This document shows positions 25,557 through 32,033 of a DNA stretch of 32,033 nucleotides, piece by piece. The notes below the pieces were generated by a model. That model did not search any database and was not told where the DNA came from. It saw only the letters and a list, made by a program, of their open reading frames with translations. The DNA is from Phycisphaerae bacterium (GTDB lineage Bacteria; Planctomycetota; Phycisphaerae; Sedimentisphaerales; Anaerohalosphaeraceae). The stretch is from contig JAHDQI010000341.1 of NCBI GenBank assembly GCA_018433925.1, positions 1 through 32,033 of the forward strand. The letters are read 5' to 3'. The translations under genes were made by a program, and so were the position numbers. Every line of letters starts with the position of its first letter. The stretch's first letter is position 1.

Positions 25557-26834
25557 ATGAGAAAACCAGTCACTTTCATCAGCGTCCTGATTCTGCTTAC
25601 TGCCGCCGCGCTCTGCCAGGCCGATGCGGCCGAGGAGTTTTGGCAGCGGGACTCGCTGACCGGCGGATTCTGGGGGCTCAACGGCATCCTCGAACCATCC
25701 GGGGTCGATTTTGCATTCAGTATGACCAATATTTACCAGCTTAACACCCGCGGCGGAACCGCCACCCACCGCCGGCAGGGCCGCTGGTCAGGCAGCTTCG
25801 ATCTCGAAATGAACATGGACCTCGAACGACTGGCGGGCATTGAAAACGGCTCGGTGTATATGCTGGCCGAAGGCACCTGGTCGCGCAACGACATTGACGC
25901 AACCTCCGTCGAATCGGCCTTCGGCGTCAACGGCGATTTTGCCCCGCGCGAGGCCTTTACCATCATCGAACTGTGGTACCAGCAGGGCTTCTGGGACAAC
26001 ACGCTCCACCTGCGCATCGGAAAACTGGATATGACCGGCGGTTTCGATCATCGCGGTTGCCCGGTCTCCTTCGACTGCAACCGCTACGCCAACGACGAAA
26101 ACACCCAGTTCCTCAACGCGGCACTGGTCAACAATCCCACAATTCCCTTCCCCGATTACGGAATCGGGGCGATTGTGTTCTGGAGCCCCGTCGCGGACTG
26201 GTACGTCTCCGTCGGGGCCGCCGACACCCAGGCCGACAAGCGGGAAACCGGACTGAATACCGCTTTGGGCGGTGAGGATTATTTTGTGATGATGGCCGAG
26301 ACCGGCATCACTCCCCGGCTCGATTCGATCAACGGACCGCTCCAGGGGGCCTATCGAGTGGGAATGTGGTATGATCCGCAGCCGCGGCCGGTTGAACCGG
26401 AAAATTTCAACAATCCCGACCGGCAATACCGGGACCAGACGGGCCTGTATCTCAGTTTTGACCAGATGCTCAGCAAGGAAAACCGCGACCCGGAAGACAT
26501 CCAGGGACTGGGCGGCTTTTTCCGATACGGCTATGCCCACGGCCGAAGCAGCGAGATCTCCAATTTCGTCAGTTTCGGGCTTCAATACGAAGGGCTTCTG
26601 GACGGCCGCGACAGCGATGTCCTCGCCCTCGGCTATGCCCACGGAACCTTCAGCGGCCGGGCCGACAGCACCTATACCGAAGATTACGAAAGCGTCATCG
26701 AGATGTATTATTCGGCCCAGGTGGCCGGCTGGATGAATATTACACCGTCGATCCAGTATGTCTCCAATTCCGGCGCCGCCGCGGGCGTCAGCGATGCGCT
26801 GGTCTTCGGCGTCCGAACCCTGCTGACATTCTAA
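25557..26834 (+). CDS. Outer-membrane carbohydrate-selective porin, OprB family
   Basis: 425 residues. Signal peptide ends ...ALCQADA. The opening LTGGFWGLNGILEPSGVDFAF is the OprB signature (L-x-G-x-W-G-L/x-R-x-x-L-x-x-x-G-V), and alternating aromatic strands continue to the C-terminal phenylalanine (LVFGVRTLLTF), as in beta-barrels. OprB porins pass sugars; some members sit in metal loci. AAAGGAAA precedes the ATG. Own promoter upstream suggests that it can be expressed apart from the iron genes, so its link to iron is uncertain. It shows that the organism has an outer membrane. Confidence 0.9.
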   Translation: MRKPVTFISVLILLTAAALCQADAAEEFWQRDSLTGGFWGLNGILEPSGVDFAFSMTNIYQLNTRGGTATHRRQGRWSGSFDLEMNMDLERLAGIENGSVYMLAEGTWSRNDIDATSVESAFGVNGDFAPREAFTIIELWYQQGFWDNTLHLRIGKLDMTGGFDHRGCPVSFDCNRYANDENTQFLNAALVNNPTIPFPDYGIGAIVFWSPVADWYVSVGAADTQADKRETGLNTALGGEDYFVMMAETGITPRLDSINGPLQGAYRVGMWYDPQPRPVEPENFNNPDRQYRDQTGLYLSFDQMLSKENRDPEDIQGLGGFFRYGYAHGRSSEISNFVSFGLQYEGLLDGRDSDVLALGYAHGTFSGRADSTYTEDYESVIEMYYSAQVAGWMNITPSIQYVSNSGAAAGVSDALVFGVRTLLTF

Positions 26835-26878
26835 AACCGCAAAAAACGGCTCCCGGCCGAAGATTTGGGCGGAAATGA

Positions 26879-26907
26879 TTGCAAAGGACGCCGGCAAATG
26901 CTATGGT
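26879..26907 (+). promoter_or_regulatory. Candidate promoter of tRNA-Ser
   Basis: TTGCAA (26879-26884), 17-base spacer, TATGGT (26902-26907), 41 bases before the mature tRNA. Confidence 0.5.
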
Positions 26908-26948
26908 ATGCCGGTGGCCGAGGTGCAGGCCTGCCAACAAATCGTACT

Positions 26949-27035
26949 GGAGAGGTGTCGGAGTGGCTGATCGAGCTGGTTTCGAAAACCAGTGTGCCCG
27001 TTAGGGCACCGCGGGTTCGAATCCCGCCCTCTCCG
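26949..27035 (+). tRNA. tRNA-Ser (anticodon CGA)
   Basis: 87 bases with acceptor GGAGAGG/CCTCTCC, D arm TCG/CGA, anticodon stem CTGGT/ACCAG with loop TTCGAAA (anticodon CGA at 26983-26985), long variable arm GTGCCC/GGGCAC, and T arm GCGGG-TTCGAAT-CCCGC. The long variable arm is class II, as expected for serine. The discriminator is G; CCA is not encoded, and seven T follow. It reads UCG codons. Confidence 0.97.
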
Positions 27036-27136
27036 GTTTTTTTGTCTCCCCCAAAACCCATTTTTTCAATTGGACAGCCCACCGCAACCGGCCGGTGCAT
27101 CCGGCCCGGCATTTCTCGCCCGCACGGATATAAGGA

Positions 27137-27165
27137 TTGAGAATTTTATCATAAGCGGATATAAT
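27137..27165 (+). promoter_or_regulatory. Promoter of hisH-hisF
   Basis: TTGAGA (27137-27142), 17-base spacer, TATAAT (27160-27165), with a 60-base leader to the hisH start. This is the best-matching sigma-70 promoter in the window. Confidence 0.7.
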
Positions 27166-27225
27166 TTCCTGTTTTGAGGAAACAACCATATTGGCAAACA
27201 CCTTTAGATAAGGTAGCGAGCGTTT

Positions 27226-27849
27226 ATGCTGGTCATAATTGATTACGGCGTGGGCAATGTGCGGAGCGTGATTAACGCTTTTCGCTATATCGGCTGCGAA
27301 ATCGTGGTAAGCTGCGACCCGGCCGAGATCCGCCGGGCCGACGGGCTGATCCTGCCGGGCGTGGGAGCCAGCGGATACGCCATGCAAAAAGTCGCCCCGA
27401 TTGCGGAGGTGATCAAAGAGCAGGCGGCCGTCGGCACACCCCTGCTCGGCATCTGCGTCGGCTACCAGATCTTATTTGATGAGACCTACGAAATGGGAAC
27501 TTTCAAATGCCTGGGATTAATCCGGGGGAAGGTCATTCCGATTCCGGCCGCCCCCGGCCTGGCGATCCCGCACATGGGCTGGAATTTTGTAAATATTCCG
27601 GAGGGGATGACCCTGCTGGAAGACATGCGGCCGGGCCGGCACTTTGCCTTTGCCCATTCCTTTTATGCCGACATTGACGATCCGCAGGCCGCTGTAGCCA
27701 CCACACAATACGGTCTCGATCTGCCGGCGGCGGTACAAAAGAACAACATCTACGGCTGCCAGTTTCACCCCGAAAAAAGCGCCGCCGACGGCCTGCGCTT
27801 TCTGAAAAACTTCGCAACCCTGTGCAATCAAGGCCGCGGCCCATGCTGA
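27226..27849 (+). CDS. hisH: Imidazole glycerol phosphate synthase, glutaminase subunit HisH
   Basis: Releases ammonia from glutamine for HisF; histidine biosynthesis. 207 residues, normal. Class I amidotransferase triad: C77 in GICVGYQ, H181 and E183 in GCQFHPEKS. The oxyanion and interface motif PHMGWN is present. Instead of the usual PGVGAFGDAM the sequence is [10 protein letters not shown], a mild variation. The stop overlaps the hisF start. Confidence 0.97.
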   Translation: MLVIIDYGVGNVRSVINAFRYIGCEIVVSCDPAEIRRADGLILPGVGASGYAMQKVAPIAEVIKEQAAVGTPLLGICVGYQILFDETYEMGTFKCLGLIRGKVIPIPAAPGLAIPHMGWNFVNIPEGMTLLEDMRPGRHFAFAHSFYADIDDPQAAVATTQYGLDLPAAVQKNNIYGCQFHPEKSAADGLRFLKNFATLCNQGRGPC

Positions 27850-28610
27850 CCAAACGAATCATTCCCTGTCTCGATGTCAAAGACAACCGCGTTGTCAAAG
27901 GCGTTAATTTCGTAAACCTGCGCGACGCCGGCGACCCGGTGGAACTCGGCGCACGCTACAGCGATGAAGGGGCCGATGAGCTGGTCTTTCTTGATATCAC
28001 CGCCACCATCCGGTCGCAGAAAACCATCGTTGAAATGGTGGAAAAAGTCGCTCAAAAGGTCTTTATTCCCTTTACCGTCGGCGGCGGCATCTCCACGGCC
28101 GACCAGATCGGTTTGCTGCTGCGGAGCGGCGCCGACAAATGCTCGATCAATACCGCGGCCGTCTTCCAGCCCGACCTGCTGCGCGAGTCGGCCGAGCGGT
28201 TCGGCAGCCAGTGCGTCGTGCTGGCCATCGATGCGCGCCGCACGCAAAACAAAGACAACCACTGGCACGTCTGCGTCAAGGCCGGATCGGAACCGACCGA
28301 CCTGGACGCCGTCGAATGGGCCGTCCGGGCTCAGCAGCTCGGCGCCGGGGAAATTCTGCTGACCAGCATGGACGCCGACGGCACGCAGGCCGGCTACGAC
28401 ATCGCCCTGACCCGCGCTATCGCCGAGGCCGTGGATATTCCCGTCATCGCCTCCGGCGGAGCCGGCTCGCTCGAAAGCATGTTCGAGGTGCTCGAAGAGG
28501 GAAAAGCCGACGCCGTCCTGGCCGCCTCGATCTTTCATTACGGAACCTATTCGATCCGGCAGACGAAAGAGTTTCTGGCTCAGCAGGGTGTGCTGATCCG
28601 TCCCGTATAA
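27843..28610 (+). CDS. hisF: Imidazole glycerol phosphate synthase, cyclase subunit HisF
   Basis: TIM barrel of 255 residues making imidazole glycerol phosphate and AICAR from PRFAR and ammonia. The catalytic D11 ([15 protein letters not shown]) and D130 ([10 protein letters not shown]) are at the standard positions; the phosphate loops VGGGIS and IASGGAG are present. ATG 27843 overlaps the hisH stop by seven bases (ATGCTGA), so they are coupled; an earlier ATG (27822) would add seven unaligned residues. Other his genes are not in the window. Confidence 0.97.
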   Translation: MLTKRIIPCLDVKDNRVVKGVNFVNLRDAGDPVELGARYSDEGADELVFLDITATIRSQKTIVEMVEKVAQKVFIPFTVGGGISTADQIGLLLRSGADKCSINTAAVFQPDLLRESAERFGSQCVVLAIDARRTQNKDNHWHVCVKAGSEPTDLDAVEWAVRAQQLGAGEILLTSMDADGTQAGYDIALTRAIAEAVDIPVIASGGAGSLESMFEVLEEGKADAVLAASIFHYGTYSIRQTKEFLAQQGVLIRPV

Positions 28611-28641
28611 AAGAAACCGTTTTGCGGTAAGGAGATCAAAT

Positions 28642-29619
28642 ATGGAATCCGCTACTCCGTCGATCAGCGTACTCGAACCGGTCAGTCCGGCCATCGAGAA
28701 AACCAAATCGATTCTCTTTCAACCGTTTGATCTGAAAAAATGGGGCGTCTTCGGCTTTTGCGCCTGGCTGGCAATGCTGGGCGAAAGAGGCGGCGGGGGC
28801 GGAGGCGGACGATTTCAGATGCCGCGCGGCGGAAGCGCCGGGGCGGAAGCCGCCCAGGCCAGGGCCTGGCTGGCCGCCAACCTCTATTGGCTGGCGCCGA
28901 CGGTTTTACTCCTCGTCCTGTTTATTGTCGCGATCTGCCTCGTGCTTCTGTGGCTGCGAAGCCGCGGCAAATTCATGTTTCTTCACTGCGTGGCCACCAA
29001 CCGCGCCGAGGTCGCCGTGCCCTGGCAGACCTTCGCGGCGCAGGCCAACAGTCTGTTTCTGTTTAAACTGGCGCTGGGGGCCGTTTCCATGCTGTGTATC
29101 CTCCCGCTGATCGGCCTGCTGGCGTTTTCGATCTGGCTAGTCGCCGGGGCGGAGATCGTCATCGGGGGCGTCATCCTCATTGCCCTGGCAGTACTGCTGA
29201 TGATCTTTGCCTGCGTTGTCTTCGGCGTCATTACCAAATTCACCCATGACTTCGTGGTCCCGATCATGGCCCTTCGCCGCTGCCGAACCATGGTCGCCTG
29301 GAGGGAGTTTGCCGAGATACTGAAAGCCGACAAGGGCCGCTTCGTTCTCTACCTGCTTTTCCAGCTCCTGATTGCGCTGGTCATCGGCTCGATCACGTCC
29401 ATCCTCACGATCATGACCTGCTGCTTCTGCTTTACGCTGTGCATTCCGTTCGTGGGAACCTATATCGCGGCGGTGATCTTTCTTCCCCTGAGCACCTTTG
29501 CCCGGGCCTATTCCCTGCTCTACCTGGCCCAGTACGGCCCGGCTTATGATGTCTTTGGGGCCGCCGCGCCCGTCCTCGCGCAGGAAGCCGGGGGATTTGT
29601 TGAAGGAAACGGAATCTAA
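28642..29619 (+). CDS. Polytopic inner-membrane protein with glycine-rich loop
   Basis: 325 residues. A soluble N-terminus (SPAIEKTKSILFQPFDLKKW) is followed by a helix, a glycine-rich loop (RGGGGGGGRFQMPRGG) and about five more helices in pairs. The layout (FQPFDLKKWG...GFCAWLA...; KFTHDFVVPIMALRR) is that of an uncharacterised family (DUF7544/DUF4013-like) common in planctomycetes; the name is uncertain. AAGGAGAT precedes the ATG. It lies 31 bases after hisF and 27 before the VanZ-like gene, so it may be part of the same transcript. No function can be inferred. Confidence 0.75.
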   Translation: MESATPSISVLEPVSPAIEKTKSILFQPFDLKKWGVFGFCAWLAMLGERGGGGGGGRFQMPRGGSAGAEAAQARAWLAANLYWLAPTVLLLVLFIVAICLVLLWLRSRGKFMFLHCVATNRAEVAVPWQTFAAQANSLFLFKLALGAVSMLCILPLIGLLAFSIWLVAGAEIVIGGVILIALAVLLMIFACVVFGVITKFTHDFVVPIMALRRCRTMVAWREFAEILKADKGRFVLYLLFQLLIALVIGSITSILTIMTCCFCFTLCIPFVGTYIAAVIFLPLSTFARAYSLLYLAQYGPAYDVFGAAAPVLAQEAGGFVEGNGI

Positions 29620-29646
29620 GCGGCCCGGGAGACGATCCGACACACT

Positions 29647-30384
29647 ATGCCGATTCATCGACGACATCGATACATCCTGACGGCCGTAGGCATTTACTGG
29701 CCGGTGATTTTCTGGCTGACGCATATCCCCGTACCGGACCTGGCCCGGCGCAGCGGCATGTCCGACAAAACCATGCACGTGCTGGCCTATCTGGCCCTGA
29801 CCTTTCTGGTCTGGCTGGCTGTCAGTCCCTATCAAAAGGTCCGCTGGAACCGCCCCGCCGTCTGGGTGGTCCTGGCGCTGATCGCCGGTTACGGCGCGCT
29901 GGACGAGTGGATGCAGGGACTGCCGTCGATCAACCGGGGAGCCGATGTGGCCGATTTCCTGGCCAACCTGCTGGGCATCCTGCTGGCCCTCGGCATCCTG
30001 TCGTTTCTCCGCTTCTGGCCGGCCCTGCTGACCGTCTCGGCAATTTTTATTTTTGCCGTCAATAACCTCTCCGGCATTCTCCTGCTGCTGGGGCAGTATC
30101 ATTTGAATACGATTTTCCACTTCACGGCCTATGCGGCGATAACGCTGATCTGGATCCAGTACGACAGCCGCCGCCCGCATTCGCCCGGCGGCCTGCTCAG
30201 TCGCCTGCGAAGGGGGATTGCCCTGCCGGCGGCTTTCCTGATCTTCATCAAAATAACCGGGCTTCTCTTCGGCAAGAAGTTCTGGTGGATCGACGCGGCC
30301 GTGGGGGTCTTCGCCGTCTGCGCCGCGGCCCTCGGTTCGGCGCTGGTGATGCGCCGCCGCGGCCGCCCGTCAACGAAACACTAA
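29647..30384 (+). CDS. VanZ-like membrane protein
   Basis: 245 residues with about seven hydrophobic helices. The VanZ-family core lies in the first half: DKTMHVLAYLALTFLVW and, after a loop, GYGALDEWMQGLPSINRGADVADFLANLLG, with the conserved H, E-Q and R-x-x-D-x-x-D residues. The second half adds helices of no recognised family (LNTIFHFTAYAAITLIW). VanZ gives low-level teicoplanin resistance in enterococci, but the broad family mostly has unknown envelope roles. The ATG has no strong ribosome-binding site. It converges on the glycosidase. Confidence 0.85.
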   Translation: MPIHRRHRYILTAVGIYWPVIFWLTHIPVPDLARRSGMSDKTMHVLAYLALTFLVWLAVSPYQKVRWNRPAVWVVLALIAGYGALDEWMQGLPSINRGADVADFLANLLGILLALGILSFLRFWPALLTVSAIFIFAVNNLSGILLLLGQYHLNTIFHFTAYAAITLIWIQYDSRRPHSPGGLLSRLRRGIALPAAFLIFIKITGLLFGKKFWWIDAAVGVFAVCAAALGSALVMRRRGRPSTKH

Positions 30385-30410
30385 AGTCCTCTTGTCTCCC
30401 CGCGGGCCTC

Positions 30411-31568
30411 TCAATCAAAAACACCCAGGTCCCATTGGTCACGCCAGCGGATCCGAATCGGCTCGTAGCCGTCCGCGGCGGGAATGAACTCAATCGGCAG
30501 CCAGATATATCGCCCGTCGATGGCGTTTTCCGGGTTCCAGCGGTCGGCCATAAAAAGAAAGGCCCCCTTTCGGCCCTGCACAGGCAGCACGTAGGTACTC
30601 TGGGCCCGAAACGTCAGCTCCGCGTCGGGCCCCTCGCACGGATTGCCCAACTCCATCCACGGCCCCCAGATCGATTCGGCCACGGCGCTGCGGGCGGCGT
30701 TCGGCGCCCAGCCGGTACAGCCCGAGCCGATAAAATAATAGAAACCCTTGTGCTTAAACAGCGTCGGCGCCTCCATCCACCGGGCCGCAAAAACCCGCAC
30801 GAACCGGCCGCTGTGATCGGTATAATCCTCTGTCAGTTCCGCGATATGCAGCGTGCTGTTGTCTTCCGAGGCGTAGATGTGATAGGCCGTGCCGTCGTCA
30901 TCGACAAACAGCGTCATATCCCGCGCCATCTGACCGGTGACATACCCCTTGCCGAGCAGATTCAGCACATCCGGATGCCGGGGCAGTGAGCCGCCGGAAT
31001 AATGCGTTTCCATGACCTTCCGGTCCACCGGCTTCTGGTGCGACTCCTGCACATTCATCGGCCAGACGCCCTGGTTCGGCCGCACACTGCGGACGTATTG
31101 ATAGGGGCCTCTCGGCCGTGTGCCGACGGCCAGACCGCTCATCGCCGCCGTATAGCCCCGGCCCTTCAGCTCATGATGAAACCACATCACGAACTGCCGG
31201 GTCTTCGGATTGTAAATCACCTTCGGACGTTCAATAATGCACCCGGCGGTCAGGGGATGGTTGGGATCGTCCGTGACCACCGAAAGCGCAATGCCCTCAT
31301 CGGTCCAGTTATATAAATCCTTTGAGCGATAGCAGTGAACGCCGACATGAGCGAGATTGCCCGCCCGGCCGGCGATCTTGTGTTCGCCGAACCAGTAATA
31401 CACCCCCTCGTGAAAGAGAATCCCGCCGCCGTGGGCGTTGATGTGCACGCCGTTGTTGTCTTTCCAGATCTGCCCCGGCTCAAACGAAGAATACCTCCCC
31501 GCGGCCGAACCTGCCGCCAGGGCCCAACACAGCATCCAGCCGACAGACCGCCTCGATATTCGCTTCAT
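30411..31568 (-). CDS. Secreted glycoside hydrolase family 43 protein (exo-galactanase-like)
   Basis: 385 residues. Signal peptide KRISRRSVGWMLCWALAAGSAAG. The body is a five-bladed beta-propeller of GH43 type: VHINAHGGGILFHEGVYYWFGEHK, DLYNWTDEGIAL, IERPKVIYNPKTRQFVMWFH, MARDMTLFVDDDGTAYHIYAS, EAPTLFKHKGFYYFIGSGCTGW. The opening AHGGGIL...YYW-GE resembles exo-beta-1,3-galactanases and related subfamilies, which differ from most GH43 in the catalytic base region. Substrate is probably a galactan or other plant or algal polysaccharide; this is inference. ATG 31568 is used because of the signal peptide; ATG 31598 would overlap the upstream gene's stop as ATGA and is a possible coupled start. 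Confidence 0.88.
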   Translation of the reverse strand: MKRISRRSVGWMLCWALAAGSAAGRYSSFEPGQIWKDNNGVHINAHGGGILFHEGVYYWFGEHKIAGRAGNLAHVGVHCYRSKDLYNWTDEGIALSVVTDDPNHPLTAGCIIERPKVIYNPKTRQFVMWFHHELKGRGYTAAMSGLAVGTRPRGPYQYVRSVRPNQGVWPMNVQESHQKPVDRKVMETHYSGGSLPRHPDVLNLLGKGYVTGQMARDMTLFVDDDGTAYHIYASEDNSTLHIAELTEDYTDHSGRFVRVFAARWMEAPTLFKHKGFYYFIGSGCTGWAPNAARSAVAESIWGPWMELGNPCEGPDAELTFRAQSTYVLPVQGRKGAFLFMADRWNPENAIDGRYIWLPIEFIPAADGYEPIRIRWRDQWDLGVFD

Positions 31569-31594
31569 GTGACCATCCCCGGTTCCTTCCATTC

Positions 31595-32033
31595 TCATTT
31601 TCTCAAACCGCCCGGCAACTTCCCAGGCCGCCGGATCCGATGCCCGCAGGCAGGACACCGCAGGTCCGCCGCCGGCGCATCGGCCGCCGCATAAACCACC
31701 CGGCCGCACGGACACAACACCGCCGTATCGGCCCGGTTTTCGGCCTCCGGCGCGGTCGGCGCCGACCGGGCGGACGCAGTTTCCTGCACACGAACGGCCG
31801 GCTTTGGCTCTTCCGGCTCTTCCTGCCGAGCCCGCTTTTGGCGAACGCTCCAGGATTCCTCCCAGAATCGTTCCTCCGGCTGCCGGTCGCGAAGCGCCTG
31901 CCACAGCGTCCGCTCATCCGGGTGCGGCCGGATACGGCCGACCTTCAGCAGCAAGCTCGCGTAAGCCAGCCCCGTCGAAAAGGCCAGCGGATGCACCAGG
32001 CAAGCCAAATACCAGCCCAGAAATAAACAAAAC
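31595..32033 (-). CDS. Membrane-anchored zinc-ribbon protein, C-terminal part (5' end outside window)
   Basis: At least 145 codons are open to the window edge, so the start lies beyond 32,033. The visible N-terminal part is hydrophobic (FCLFLGWYLACLVHPLAFSTGLAYASLLL), followed by a charged, proline-rich linker and a C-terminal zinc ribbon, CPCG...CPACGH (residues near the end), with basic tail. Similar layouts occur in planctomycete proteins of unknown function. It lies 26 bases upstream of the glycosidase and is likely in its operon. Confidence 0.7.
   Translation of the reverse strand, partial: FCLFLGWYLACLVHPLAFSTGLAYASLLLKVGRIRPHPDERTLWQALRDRQPEERFWEESWSVRQKRARQEEPEEPKPAVRVQETASARSAPTAPEAENRADTAVLCPCGRVVYAAADAPAADLRCPACGHRIRRPGKLPGGLRK

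Overview
The window looks like a chromosomal segment of an anaerobic planctomycete, probably class Phycisphaerae (Sedimentisphaerales-like). This is inferred from combined traits rather than a marker gene: G+C-rich coding DNA, planctomycete-style prepilin-like proteins with A/F cleavage sites, secreted proteins carrying a PEP-CTERM tag or dockerin-like calcium repeats, a K+-dependent membrane pyrophosphatase, formate-tetrahydrofolate ligase, ferrous-iron (Feo) uptake and NikR. No rRNA, phage, insertion sequence or CRISPR array was seen.

Positions 1-13,575 are mostly housekeeping. They hold the 3' part of fhs, a small GAF-like protein, ligA and nadD (tail to tail), a 36-residue lysine-rich protein with an optimal ribosome-binding site and strong terminator, a purine-type deaminase divergent from a nitrilase-family amidohydrolase, argJ, hppA, rsfS and argS. 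Inside argS, about 650 bases are sharply A+T-rich while the reading frame stays open, which suggests a mosaic gene.

Positions 13,594-18,646 are a probable nickel or other divalent-metal locus. A cupin-nikR operon diverges from a tightly packed operon: a secreted dockerin-like protein, a prepilin-like protein, a TroA/ZnuA-like lipoprotein, an ABC ATPase and a membrane permease.

Positions 18,757-26,834 are an iron locus: a DtxR-FeoA fusion regulator, feoB and a DUF4405-like haem-type membrane protein. These are followed by a PEP-CTERM protein, a prepilin-like protein, a dockerin-tagged paralogue of the PEP-CTERM protein, a histidine-rich FmdE-like lipoprotein, a 56-residue FeoB-associated Cys-rich protein and an OprB-type porin. 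Two related DtxR-like boxes (19,473 and 22,004) precede feoB and the surface-protein genes. Both metal loci combine a metal transporter with a prepilin-like protein, a dockerin-like secreted protein and a lipoprotein. This recurring combination is the best candidate here for an undescribed system, perhaps a cell-surface apparatus for metal acquisition.

Positions 26,879-32,033 hold tRNA-Ser(CGA), hisH-hisF, two membrane proteins (one VanZ-like), a secreted GH43 glycosidase and the 3' part of a membrane/zinc-ribbon protein.
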